Source: Neocallimastix lanati (nom. inval.) (taxonomy: Eukaryota; Neocallimastigomycota; Neocallimastigomycetes; Neocallimastigales; Neocallimastigaceae). Taken from it: 64,000 nt of DNA. The notes under the pieces are model-generated. The model saw only the letters and a program-made list of their open reading frames with translations, was not told where the DNA came from and did not search any database. The stretch lies in the NCBI GenBank assembly GCA_016946835.1, contig JACVTC010000117.1, positions 83,501 through 147,500 of the forward strand. Reading direction: 5' to 3'. Each line of letters starts with the position of its first letter. The stretch's first letter is position 1. Made by a program: the position numbers and the translations under genes. Below are positions 49,170-60,448 of the stretch, in pieces.

Positions 49170-50843
49170 ATGAGAGTAACTCTTTCTATTTCAACATTAT
49201 TAATTTCAGCAATTTCTTTAATTACCAAGACATGTGCTGCTCCAGATCCAAACTTCCATATTTATTTGGCCTTTGGTCAATCTAATATGCAAGGAGCAGG
49301 TCAAATTGCAAATCAAGATAAAACTGTAGATAAACGTTTTCAAATGTTAGCCACAGCTGGAGGTTGTAATAATCGTCAAGTTGGTAATTGGTATGATGCT
49401 ATTCCTCCACTTGCTCATTGTGGTGGAGGTTTAGGTCCAGTTGATTACTTTGGTCGTAATTTAATTAAAAACTTACCTTCTCAAATTAAAGTTGGTGTTG
49501 TTGTTGTCGCTGTAGCTGGATGTGATATTCAACTTTTTGAAAAGGATAATTACAGAAGTTATAATATGGCTGACTGGATGAAAAGTATTGTTAACTCCTA
49601 TGGAGGTAATCCATATGGAAGATTAGTTGAAATGGGTAAAAAGGCTCAACAAGCTGGTGTTATTAAAGGTATTCTCTTCCATCAAGGTGAAACTAACAGT
49701 GGTCAACAAAATTGGCCAAATCGTGTTAAAGGTATCTATGATAATCTTATCAAGGATTTAGGCTTAAAGGCTTCAGAGGTTCCTCTTCTTGCTGGTGAAC
49801 TTGTTTCTAGTGCTAAAGGGGGTGTTTGTGGAGGTCATAATAGTATTATTCAACGTCTTCCACAAGTTATTCCAAATGCTCATGTTATTTCTTCTAGTGG
49901 ATTAGATCAACAAGGTGATGGTCTCCACTTCACATCAGCTGCTTATCGTACTTTTGGTCAACGTTTCGCTGAGACTATGTTAAAACTTCTTGGTGATGTT
50001 AAAACTAATACTGGTAGTCAAGGTAGTCAAGGAAATCAAACGGGTCAAACTGGTCAAGGTAGTCAAGGTGGTCAGACTGCTAGCACTTCAAATAAAATTA
50101 CTGACGGTTGGTATTATATTAAGAACAGTAGTTCTGGTAAATATCTTTCTGTTAGAAATGGTGTTGGTGCTAATGCCCAAAATGTTGAAATTGGTTCTTC
50201 AAAACAAAAATGGAAGGTTACAAAAAATAATGATGGTTCCGTTGTAATAATTTCTGAATTTGGTAACTTCGCTTTAGATATTGCAAATGGTTCTGGAGAT
50301 AATGGAGCTAATGTTCAAATTTACACTACTCATGGTGGTGATGCTCAGAAGTTTATTATTAGAGAAACTTCTAACTCTGGTATATTCGTTATTGATACTA
50401 TTGCTAGTGGTGGTTCTAAAGCTTTAGATATTGAAGGTGGTCGTAGTGCTGATGGTACTAACATTTGTCAATGGGATGATTCTGCAAAGAGTAATCAAAC
50501 TTGGACTTTTGAAGCTGTTGGTGGATCAAATAATGGTGGTAATCAAAATCCAGTTAATCCAAGCCAAGAAGCTTCTTGCTGGTCAACTTCATTAGGATAT
50601 CCATGTTGTAGTTCATGTGTTAATGCCGCTTATCAAGATAATGATGGTTACTGGGGTGTAGAAAATGATGATTGGTGTGGAATTCCAAAGAGTTGTTCTG
50701 CTTCTAGTAATGCCAGTAGTTGTATGGGAGCTCAAGGTTATCCATGTTGTAAATCTACTTGTTTAGTTTACTCTGAAGATGGTGATGGTCAATGGAGTAT
50801 TGAAAACAATGACTGGTGTTTAATTGACAAATCCAAATGCTAA
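49170..50843 (+). CDS. Cellulosomal CE6-like acetyl(xylan) esterase with CBM13 and two dockerins
   Basis: Intronless 557-residue secreted enzyme. Signal peptide about 1-23 (ends TCAA). The catalytic domain at about 28-275 is an SGNH-type esterase of the CE6/sialate O-acetylesterase group: GQSNM with Ser38, HQGETN at 171-176, and DGLHF with Asp250 and His253 completing the triad. It would remove acetyl groups from xylan; substrate is inferred from family. A Gly/Gln/Ser/Thr linker (277-305) leads to a ricin-type beta-trefoil CBM13 (about 310-450) with repeats such as SGKYLSVRN, FALDIAN and KALDIEG. Two CBM10-type fungal dockerins end the protein: 470-509 (CWSTSLGYPCCSSC...DDWCGI) and 518-557 (CMGAQGYPCCKSTC...NDWCLI). 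They predict attachment to the fungal cellulosome. The ATG directly follows an A-run. Confidence 0.92.
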   Translation: MRVTLSISTLLISAISLITKTCAAPDPNFHIYLAFGQSNMQGAGQIANQDKTVDKRFQMLATAGGCNNRQVGNWYDAIPPLAHCGGGLGPVDYFGRNLIKNLPSQIKVGVVVVAVAGCDIQLFEKDNYRSYNMADWMKSIVNSYGGNPYGRLVEMGKKAQQAGVIKGILFHQGETNSGQQNWPNRVKGIYDNLIKDLGLKASEVPLLAGELVSSAKGGVCGGHNSIIQRLPQVIPNAHVISSSGLDQQGDGLHFTSAAYRTFGQRFAETMLKLLGDVKTNTGSQGSQGNQTGQTGQGSQGGQTASTSNKITDGWYYIKNSSSGKYLSVRNGVGANAQNVEIGSSKQKWKVTKNNDGSVVIISEFGNFALDIANGSGDNGANVQIYTTHGGDAQKFIIRETSNSGIFVIDTIASGGSKALDIEGGRSADGTNICQWDDSAKSNQTWTFEAVGGSNNGGNQNPVNPSQEASCWSTSLGYPCCSSCVNAAYQDNDGYWGVENDDWCGIPKSCSASSNASSCMGAQGYPCCKSTCLVYSEDGDGQWSIENNDWCLIDKSKC

Positions 50844-52245
50844 TTAAAGAAAATTAAGAAAGAAATAGTAATTTTAAAAAAAAAAAAAAAAAGAAAAAAC
50901 CATAAAAAGTCTTTGAAGTAGTTCCTTTTTTTTTATACATTATATTATATAAATTCTCAATAAATTCATTGTATATTGTACATTTGTTAATTATATTAAA
51001 TTCCCTTCTTATAAAATAAAGAACATAGTATATATATATATAATTCAAAAATGGATATAGATTATCTATTAAAAATAAATTAAACTTAATACGATGATTA
51101 TCTTATATGGAATATATTATATATAATTGAAAAAAAAAAAAAAAAAAAAAAAAAGGAAAATTAATATTTTTAAATAAATTAAATAAATATAAAAAAGATT
51201 TATTTAAAAAAAAAAAGATTTATATGTATATACATATTATAAAAATAGATATAGATTATCTATTAAATAATAAAGAACCATAGAAAGTTTGAAATTGTAT
51301 TATACATACTATGATTAAAAACAATATTTTAAAAAAAATGAAATTAATATTTTTTCTTTTATAAATAATAATAATAATAATAATAAAAGTTTAAAAATAC
51401 ATTAATAAAATTGAAAATTAAAAATATATAAAAGAATTTATTTAAAATATTGAATATTTTTTTTTTTTATTTTTTAGTTATGATCAGTTTTATTATATTA
51501 TATTAAATTTATTTTTTTATTTATTTTATTATTTTTTTTTTTTAAATAATTATTTTATAAAAATGTTAAAAAAAAGGAGTAACAATAATAATAATTAGAT
51601 ATAGAGAATTATATATATTTATTAAATAATAAAATAGTTCATACTTATATTTGTTGTATATATTTACATTTGTAATGATTAATTATTAAAATTTGTTAAT
51701 TTTATTTTTGTTAATATAAAAATTAAATTAACAGAATAAACCATTCATTTAAATCATATGAGAAACAATTATAATAATAATAATGAATTTTATTAATATT
51801 ATTATATAGTAAATAATCAAATATTATTCAATATATATTGAAAATTTTTTCTTTTGTTAATACTTTAAGAGTGAAAATTAAGAAATAAAAACAATAATTT
51901 TATAATTTATTTTTAATTTTATTAAATCAAATATTTATGTAAGAAATGTTTTTATTTTTATTTTATATAGATATAAAATTACATTTTATCCTTTTTAATA
52001 TTCTATAATTAAATTATTTTCAGTAATAATAACTTACTCTTGAATATTATTAATTTCTAATATTTTTGAAACTATTAATTTTTTTTTTTTTTTTTATTTT
52101 TATAGATAAAATCGATTTGAATAAAATATTAAAAATAAAATATTTGATTAATGTATGGAATATACTAAAGATGAAATATTTATATATAATCACTTTCTCT
52201 AACTATATATTAAAATTAACTATAAAAATATTTAAATATATATAA
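50844..52245. other. AT-rich spacer between the esterase and GH13 genes
   Basis: The two genes converge here. Two copies of ATAGATATAGATTATCTATTAAA-like sequence (not quoted in full) occur near 51052-51075 and 51244-51267, each followed or preceded by A-runs. No gene seen. Confidence 0.65.
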
Positions 52246-53880
52246 TTATATATAGATTTGTTTCATTTGGAAAGGTTCAACAGATATCTTATCAATTATT
52301 TTTTTCTGATCAGTAATTTCTACAGTAGCACTTTCATTTGAGAAATTAAATACTAAAGCTAATTTATTTTTCCTTTGTTCATCAGAACGAATAAACGCAA
52401 TTACGTTTTTATTTTCAGTATTAATAAAATCTAAATATCCAATATGATTTAATATTTTATTTTCTTTTCTCCATTTAATCGCCTCTTTTGTAAAATGAAG
52501 CATAGAATCCTTTTGATTTTCCTGAAGAGAAGCTGCTAATTTGCATTGCTCCGGTGTTGGTTTTAACCATAAGTTAGTACCGCTTTCAGTCCATGGAATA
52601 GATGTTCTGGCTGCATCCCATGGCATTCCAACAATTTCAGAAAGTTTTAAGGGATCATTTGTTGGATTTTTTGCTTTATTAATATCTGGATTGGAGAGTC
52701 CTAATTCCTCACCTTGAAAAATGCAAATACTTCCTGGAAGTGATAATAACAATTTCATGGCTAATTTTAATTGCTCAGGTGTAGCATTCTTACCAAACCA
52801 ACGAGAAGATACTCTTTCCATATCATGATTTGATAAAGCCCAATTAATTTTTGATCCATTATCAGATATGGCCTGCTCAGAACTATTATTTTGTTCTTTC
52901 AACATTTCTTCTACTCCTTGTTTAAATTCTTTTAAAGTTTCACGTAATGCTCCAGTATAAAACGTATCACATGCACTTTCTCTTATATATTTACGTCCAT
53001 TAAAATTACCATCATAACCTTTATCAAATGTGTATTCTGATAATAAAACTTTGGGATCATTATAAGTATTAGCTAATTTTTTTAATCTTTCAATAAAATT
53101 ATACCCTATTTCTTGATTAATATCATAAATACGTTTTTGTTCTCTATCACTACCTTTAATATTTAAATTTTCTTTGTCATCATTCACATATGGATTATCC
53201 CTTAAATCAGGATCATGTCCATAGTGACATGTTCCATCTAATCTAAAACCATCAATTCCTAAATCAAACCAATACTTTGAGATTCTTAAAAGTTCATCTT
53301 GAACCTTAGGATTGTTGATATTTAGATTTGGCATGGTATAATCAAAACTATGCATGTAAAATTGTTGACGTTCTTCATTCCAATACCATGCACTACTTCC
53401 TGAAGAATCCCAGGTAGAGGGCCAATTATTTGGAGGAATAGGTTTTCCATCATGATCTGTACCTTTAGCATCTGCCCAAACAAAAAAATCTGTATATGGT
53501 CCTTCTTTTTTTATACTTTTTTTAAACCATGGATGTTCCATTGAACAGTGATTAATAACATGATCTGTTAAAACTTTTATACCTTTCGAATGAAAAGCAT
53601 CAGTTAGTTCTTTTAGATCTTCCACTGTCCCATACATAGGATCAATTTCTTCATAATTTGTGATATCATACCCAAAGCCATTTCTATTCCATTTTAAAAA
53701 AGGTGAAATCCATATGGCATCAACACCTAATTCTTTTATAAATTGGAGTTTTTCCAAAATTCCTTTCAAATTACCATAGGCACCTTTATATGGATCACTT
53801 TTACTTCCTTTTGCGTAATTAAAAGTTAATGGATATATCTGATAAATAATCGCGTTTTGAATCCAACTCTTTTCTGGCAT
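52246..53880 (-). CDS. GH13 alpha-glucosidase (bacterial-like, cytoplasmic)
   Basis: Intronless 544-residue alpha-amylase-family enzyme without a signal peptide. It would hydrolyse alpha-1,4 or alpha-1,6 gluco-oligosaccharides inside the cell. Conserved regions: GYDITNYEEIDPMYGT (70-85), DHVINH (106-111), GFRLDGT with nucleophile Asp215, LLSEYTFD with acid/base Glu282, and SNHD with Asp353. The HDPDLRDNP stretch just after the nucleophile and MPWDAARTSIPW near the C-terminus resemble bacterial oligo-alpha-glucosidases such as GH13 subfamily 23. A small beta C-terminal domain ends the protein. Lack of introns, lack of targeting and the bacterial-like motifs suggest horizontal acquisition, a well-known pattern in anaerobic fungi; this is inference. 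Codon use is AT-adapted like its neighbours. Confidence 0.9.
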   Translation of the reverse strand: MPEKSWIQNAIIYQIYPLTFNYAKGSKSDPYKGAYGNLKGILEKLQFIKELGVDAIWISPFLKWNRNGFGYDITNYEEIDPMYGTVEDLKELTDAFHSKGIKVLTDHVINHCSMEHPWFKKSIKKEGPYTDFFVWADAKGTDHDGKPIPPNNWPSTWDSSGSSAWYWNEERQQFYMHSFDYTMPNLNINNPKVQDELLRISKYWFDLGIDGFRLDGTCHYGHDPDLRDNPYVNDDKENLNIKGSDREQKRIYDINQEIGYNFIERLKKLANTYNDPKVLLSEYTFDKGYDGNFNGRKYIRESACDTFYTGALRETLKEFKQGVEEMLKEQNNSSEQAISDNGSKINWALSNHDMERVSSRWFGKNATPEQLKLAMKLLLSLPGSICIFQGEELGLSNPDINKAKNPTNDPLKLSEIVGMPWDAARTSIPWTESGTNLWLKPTPEQCKLAASLQENQKDSMLHFTKEAIKWRKENKILNHIGYLDFINTENKNVIAFIRSDEQRKNKLALVFNFSNESATVEITDQKKIIDKISVEPFQMKQIYI

Positions 53881-54547
53881 TATTAATTAAATAACAATTT
53901 TTTAAGTACTATTTATTAATTAGAATTTATAATTTTAAGTATTATATAGTAAATAAAATTTTAATTTAGCATTAAATTAATAAAAAAAAATTTTTTTTTT
54001 TCATTTAATAAATTAAATTTTATTAAATATAAATTTTCTTATTGAATATAAAGTTTTATTAATAAAATTATTTATTAGTTAATACAAAGAGATGATTATC
54101 AATGTTTAACATAATAAAATTGTTAAATATATCAGCAATTGATTAATGCTTACAGAGATATCACAGGATTATTCAACTTTTTTTATTATTTTATTTTATT
54201 ACTATTAATGTAGTACTAATATTCTTGATGGATTGATTATAGTTTTATTTATTTCTAATATGTAAACTTTTTATAAAAATTGATCTTTTTATTGTGAAGT
54301 AAAGAAAAAAAAAGAAAAAGAGAGATTTCTGGTTCTTTGAAGTATTATTTATATAGTATTTCATCTTAAATAGTTTTTGGACATAAAAAAAATGTAAAAA
54401 TACTAATGCATGAAACAATTTATAATTTCTATTTATTTTATTATTATTGTAGTGGCATGTTTAAAGAAAAAGATTTTTTGATTTTAACTATGAGACATAC
54501 ATTACAAAAATTTACATGATTTATATTAATATGACTTGTTATAGAAT
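53881..54547. other. AT-rich spacer, promoter side of the GH13 gene
   Basis: About 670 bases without a gene. It probably contains the GH13 promoter, but no motif can be named. Confidence 0.6.
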
Positions 54548-54835
54548 ACTTTTAATCATTACATTATATTATGGAACGTGTTTCGTTTCGCAATTGTGAA
54601 TGCATTTCGCAATGTGGCCTAAAATATTTTTAATTGATTGCCACATTATATAATTTTTTTTTTTTTTTTTTTTAGACATGGAAGAGAATACACTTCCAAA
54701 ACTTTATTAATTTTATTTTAAAAATATATAATTTTCTTTAACCAATGAATAAATAATTAAATAAATAATAAAAATCATTTTTGAAATAAATGAAGTCTTT
54801 AAATATTTTATTATAAAATATTTTTAAATAAATAA

Positions 54836-55195
54836 TAAATAATAAATAATAAATAATAAATAATAAATAATAAATAATAAATAATAAATAATAAATAATA
54901 AATAATAAATAATAAATAATAAATAATAAATAATAAATAATAAATAATAAATAATAAATAATAAATAATAAATAATAAATAATAAATAATATATAATAAA
55001 TAATAAATAATAAATAATATATAATAAATAATAAATAATAAATAATAAATAATAAAATATAAATAATAAATAATAAATAATAAATAATAATAATAAATAA
55101 TAAATAATAAATAATAAATAATAAATAATAAATAAAAAATAATAATAAAAAGAGTATTTATTAATTAATAATAAATAATAAATTATAAATAATAA
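54836..55195. repeat. AATAAATAAT microsatellite array, unit 1
   Basis: About 360 bases of TAATAAATAA repeats with a few ATATAATA variants. Confidence 0.93.
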
Positions 55196-55839
55196 ATAAA
55201 AATATTTTAAACCATACTTTTCGAAATGCACATCTATATTATGTTTATATTAATAATATATATTAATAAATAATTTATTTTACTTTATTATTAATATAAA
55301 AAAAAAAATTAAATGGCTTGAAAAACAATGGATAGTACATTACAATTAATATGAATTTATGGTATGATAAAAATTATTTTTTATATATTCAATCTTTTTA
55401 AGTCCTTTTTTTTTTTTTTAACAATCAACTTTATAAGAAAGACAAAAAATGCATAAAAGACAACTGTTTAAAGACATATTTTTCTCTTTCATTATTGCAT
55501 TCTAATCCATAAAAAAGTCCTATTTTATTTCAATTTTTTTGATTTTTTTTTTTACTTTTAATCATTACATTATATTATGGAACGTGTTTCGTTTCGCAAT
55601 TGTGAATGCATTTCGCAATGTGGCCTAAAATATTTTTAATTGATTGCCACATTATATAATTTTTTTTTTTTTTTTTTTTTTAGACATGGAAGAGAATACA
55701 CTTCCAAAACTTTATTAATTTTATTTTAAAAATATATAATTTTCTTTAACCAATGAATAAATAATTAAATAAATAATAAAAATCATTTTTGAAATAAATG
55801 AAGTCTTTAAATATTTTATTATAAAATATTTTTAAATAA

Positions 55840-56235
55840 ATAATAAATAATAAATAGTAAATAGTAAATAATAAATAATAAATAAATAATTAATAAATAA
55901 GAATATTTTAAACCATATTTTTCTCTTTATAAATAATATATAATAAATAATGAATAGTAAATAATTATTAATAAACAATGAATAATAAATAATAAATAAT
56001 AAAAATAATAAATAATAAAAATAATAAATAATCAATAATAAATAATCAATAATAAATAATAAATAATAAATAATAAATAATAAATAATAAATAATAAATA
56101 ATAAATAATAAATAATAAATAATAAATAATAAATAATAAATAACAAATAATAAATAATAAATAATAACAAATAATAAATAATAAATAATAACAAGTAATA
56201 AATAATAAATAATAATAAATAAATAATTAATAAAT
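55840..56235. repeat. AATAAATAAT microsatellite array, unit 2
   Basis: About 395 bases of the same motif, interrupted near 55900-56000 by a partial copy of the AATATTTTAAACCATA flank. Confidence 0.92.
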
Positions 56236-56319
56236 AAAAATATTTTAAACCATATTTTTCTCTTTCATTATTGTATTCTAATCCATAAAAAAGTCCTATT
56301 TTATTTCAATTTTTTTGAT

Positions 56320-56330
<11 letters not shown>

Positions 56331-56356
<26 letters not shown>

Positions 56357-56549
56357 TTTATTTTTATTTTTATTTTTATTTATTTATATTTATATAATCA
56401 TTCTCAATATATAAGTTTAAAAAAAATTTTTTTACTTGAAGAACTAGTAAAGAATATAATAATTTATATACATGGATATTTTTATAATTTTTACATAATA
56501 TAATATATATATTATATGGTTTTATAATATATATAAATATTATAAAAAA
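56331..56549. other. Spacer with a long poly-T
   Basis: Poly-T at 56321-56354 followed by TTTTATTTT units and AT-rich sequence. No gene. Confidence 0.6.
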
Positions 56550-57900
56550 GCTCTAATATTAAGATATTTTGTGATAATGAAGATTTAAACTCAGTTAATG
56601 ATATAATTAGGAAACTGGAAATCCTAAATCTAGATATAAATGAATTAAATATTGAGAAATTAATTAATCAACTAAAAATAATGAAGCCAAGGAATTTTTT
56701 AAAAGTATTAAAATGTTTATCAGATATAAAAATAAGTACTGTTCTACCATCAATGAAATTATTTCTAATACTAAAAATTCTAATATTTTAAAAAAAAAAA
56801 AAAAAAAAATTCAAATATTTATTTTAAAAAAAAAAAAAATTTCTATATTTTAAAATTTTATAATAACCATAAATAGCCAATAATATTCCTTCAACTCCCA
56901 AAGAATTTTTCTAATTTCGAGAGTAACTTTAAAAAATTTTTATTAATTATTTTTTGAAAATTATAATTATTTATTAAAATTATTTGATGGTAAAATAAAT
57001 TTTGTAAATAGTAATTATTTTCCAACAATAATTACTTATTAATTTTATTCTTTCAAAGAGAAATTAAAATAATTTATTTGAGACCTCTTCCCTTAAATAA
57101 TATGTTTAAAGACATGGTTACATGCATTTTTGAATTATAGGTTATAACATTGAAATATTAAATACTCATGAATTAAAGTGAAATTCAAAGATTCTAAATG
57201 TGGACAAGTCTGCTTGTCCACATTTTAATTTTAGGAATTAAAATTGAAATAATAGATGATATTTATATTTCATAAGCATTTTATAATTAGCATAACGAAT
57301 ATGAATAATATATGAATATTTATAGTACCCTTTTTTGGAAATGGAAAAATTGAAAAAGAAGAATCAATTAATATATTTGAGTTTATTGGTTCATAAATAT
57401 TTCTTGTTATATGAGCAAGATTTGACATTTGCATTTGCTATTAATTTTAATTGAGGAAAATAAGAAAATTCAAGACAAACAAATTAGAAAATAAAGGATA
57501 GTAAAATTATATTTCAAAAGATTACAAAATTAAATATGATAGTAAAGAAAAAAAATAATAATAATAAATTTTAATATGGATTCTTACTAAGTCAGAGATT
57601 CAGTATATTGAAAATTAACTTCAAAAATACATAATTCTTACGAGAATATATATTATTTTATGAGTATTTTAGATATAATTAATGATTACTACATCTACTA
57701 CAGATGCCAATATTTAAGTATAATAAAATGAATAAAAAAATTCTAAGAATTAAAGATTTATTATATGAATTAATTATACAAAATAAATAAATAAATAAGC
57801 AAATAAATTATATATTTGCCGATTCACTCAGAGAGAAATATTAACGGAAATAAAATTTTTATAAAACAAAATATTTAATATGAGGAGGACTGTTTTTAAA
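56550..57900 (+). mobile_element. Decayed Ty1/copia element (internally deleted)
   Basis: Plus-strand fragments in copia order with large deletions. A gag-like piece at about 56550-56791 reads LNSVNDIIRKLEILNLDINE and LKVLKCLSDIKISTVLPSMK. An RT piece at about 57140-57280 reads KFKDSKCGQ and then ILGIKIEIIDDIYIS. RNase H scraps follow at about 57380-57560, including KYDSKE. A tail near 57825-57875 reads NINGNKIFIKQNI. The GAGGAGGACTGTT stretch at about 57880-57893 may be the polypurine tract and the 3' LTR start. Many stops; not functional. Confidence 0.72.
57196..57225. repeat. 13-bp inverted repeat inside the copia remnant
   Basis: AAATGTGGACAAG at 57196-57208 and CTTGTCCACATTT at 57213-57225, loop TCTG. 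It coincides with the RT segment encoding SKCGQ, so it may be partly chance within coding relic. Confidence 0.75.
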
Positions 57901-58464
57901 TTTATATATGTAGTTTTAAATTCAAATATATTAATATAAAACTATATATATTAATTATATATAATCTAATTAATATTAATTTGTAATAATACTTCTCTTT
58001 ATTTTTTTTTTTTTTTTTATCTATTTTTCATATATAGATAATAATTTATAATTTCACATTAAATATAAAATTATCAATTCAATGATTTAAAATTTGTAAA
58101 AATTTCAAAATTTTACATTTAACATCTTATCTTTGTTTATTATAAATAAATGCATTATTTCTTAATTTTTTTAGTTTTTATTTTTTATTATTAATTATAA
58201 ATAAAAATTAATTTTTTTTTCTATTTAACAAATTTTTATAATATTAATAATATATTATAAATATTATTTATAAAAATTCATTTACATGATTTATTTTCTT
58301 TATTAATATTTATATATTGTAAATAAATTTTTTATATTTACATTCATATATATTTTAATTGTACTTTTTTTTATATTACAATAATATACATAATATATAT
58401 AATTATATATATATATATAAGCTTTGAATTATTTTAATATTTTAACTACTTTTTGTTGTTGTTT
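57901..58464. other. AT-rich spacer, 3' side of the CAP gene
   Basis: About 560 bases, possibly including a decayed copia 3' LTR at its left end. No gene. Confidence 0.6.
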
Positions 58465-59341
58465 TTACAATCTACATATTCCGTAATTAACTTGACATCC
58501 TTTAACTCTATAACAGTAGGTAGAAGTTGTTCCACAGAATCCATATTTACTACAGCATTGACCAGATGGACATACTCCATATTTTTTACCACATCTACCT
58601 TCTGTAGGGGATGCAGATGTGGTTGTGGTTGTTGTGGTTGTTGTGGTTGTTGTGGTTGTAGTAGTTTCAACAGGTTCAGCATAAACTTGTCTATTTAAAA
58701 TGTTACCAGTTTCATATCTACATACTAAAAGATATTTATATTTATAATTTTCACAATAGGAAAGTCCACAACCAACTTTTGAATTATTAGCCCATACAAT
58801 TTGAGAGTAGTGACCAACAACCTCCCCATTGTAAGAACCACTTAAAAATTTAGCTCTATATCCAGATTCATCGAATGCTTCTTTTTCGCTCATCCAAAGA
58901 TTAAACATTGTACTTATATTACCACCAGTATGACTAGCTAAGTTTTCAGGACCATCACCTGAATGAACCATTCCCAAACATTGTTCAGAATAACTCTTTA
59001 AAAATAAAAAAAAAAAAAAAAATATGAATATTTATTTTATTTTTATTATAAAATTTCCATTTAATTATTTATTTAATATAGAATATTAAATATTATGAAT
59101 AGAAAAAATTATAATAGTAATAATAATAATAAAAATAACAAAAATAACAAAAATATACTTGAGCCGCGTTTGCAAGTGTATTATCCCAATTAATCTCCTT
59201 CATATCTGGAGCATTTAAAGAATCTCTTGCTTCTCTATGAAGTGATAATAAAGTTTGTTTTTGAGATGAAGTTAAATCAGCTTTAACTTCTATGAATCCT
59301 AAAAATGAAGCAGCAACAAGAGCGAAAATATTTAACTTCAT
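58465..59341 (-). CDS. Secreted CAP/PR-1 (SCP) protein with C-terminal CBM18
   Basis: Two exons, 59159-59341 and 58465-58995, joined by a 163-base GT-AG intron that keeps frame; predicted 237 residues. Signal peptide about 1-21 (MKLNIFALVAASFLGFIEVK). The CAP domain spans about 22-168: WDNTLANAAQ at the splice, His72, Glu78 in GPENLA, GHYSQIVWANNSKVGCG (122-138) with His123, and YLLVCRY. A pure Thr run of about 16 residues links it to a hevein-like chitin-binding module CBM18 (about 195-237: GRCGKKYGVCPSGQCCSKYG, CGTTSTYC). Fungal CAP proteins are extracellular and some bind sterols; CBM18 would anchor it to chitin, perhaps its own wall. Role is inferred. The exon-2 frame starts at AGT after the acceptor, not at an ATG. 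Confidence 0.9.
58996..59158 (-). other. GT-AG intron of the CAP-CBM18 gene
   Basis: Donor GTATATTTTT after codons AAC-GCG-GCT-CAA, acceptor TTTTTAAAG before AGT-TAT-TCT-GAA. Phase 0. A (CAA/TAA)-type repeat lies near the donor. Confidence 0.85.
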
Positions 59342-59464
59342 CTTAAACTTGAAAAAAAAAAAATAAAAATTTTCGTTTAAATTGATTTATTGATTAGTAG
59401 AATTATAGTAATTCAATTGTGTATTACAAAAGAAGATTTAAGAATAAAAAAAAATTTCAAAAAG

Positions 59465-59498
<34 letters not shown>

Positions 59499-60399
59499 GT
59501 AAATTTTTTCAATTAATAAATCATAAAAAATGTTAAAGATATATAACTTTAAACTATAAAAAATCAAAAGAAGAAAAAAATTATGAAATGAATTTTTTCA
59601 TATTTATAATTTTTAAAGTATATTAAATTGGTAATACGGTTACTTTCTTTTTCGTAATTTTTTTGTAATTTTTTTCTCTTTTTTTTTTAAAAAAGAAAAA
59701 CCGTATGTTATAAAATTTATAAAATTTTTTCATATTTATAATTATTAAAGTTTTTAAAATTGGGAATACGGTTACTTTTTTACTTTTTACTTTATAATTT
59801 ATTTATTTATTGTTTATTTACATATAGAATAGAACTAAAAATAAAAAATAAAAAAAAAAAAAAATTAAAATATTAGTTAATAAAATATATATTATATATA
59901 TATATCTTCTATAAAGTTATATAAGTTAAAAGTTGACGCTTTTAAATAAAAATTTTATTACAAAAATATTTCTATAATTTCTAATAGTAATGTATTAATA
60001 ACATTTTTTTTTTCATATATATAAAGCATAAAAAGCACAACAAAAAAATATATAAATTTTGTCTATTAACATATATAAAATATGTTTTTTGTATTATTAT
60101 TTTCTTTTCTTTTCTATTCTACATATTATTTTTTTTTTTTTTTTTTTTTGTTAATTTTAATTATTTTTTATATCATTGTTTTTTTTTTTTTTTATTATTA
60201 TTTTTATAAAAAAAATTATATATATATGTATATTAAAAAAAAAAAAAAAAGTTTTAATTTGCTACCAAATACTTTAATGATATGTATATTTATGTAAATT
60301 ATTAAAAATTATAAAATAAAATGTATTATTGTATAATTATATTTAAAAAAAAAACTTATAGCTAAAGAAAAGAGATTTTCATAATTTTTAATTTTACAG

Positions 60400-60448
<49 letters not shown>

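Larger units (their letters stand above)
54548..56330. repeat. Tandem segmental duplication with expanded microsatellites
   Basis: Two units, 54548-55553 and 55554-about 56330. Each has a nearly identical stretch of about 290 bases (GGAACGTGTTTCGTTTCGCA, then after a poly-T GACATGGAAGAGAATACACT). An AATAAATAAT array of different length follows, and then AATATTTTAAACCATA and CTAATCCATAAAAAAGTCCT. Frames running through the arrays (for example 54824-55231 and 55832-56194) are repeat translations, not genes. Confidence 0.9.

Noticed and set aside
54824-56194. Open frames of 135 and 120 codons rich in Tyr, Leu, Ile, Phe
   Set aside because: Translations of the AATAAATAAT arrays; periodic and without domain content.
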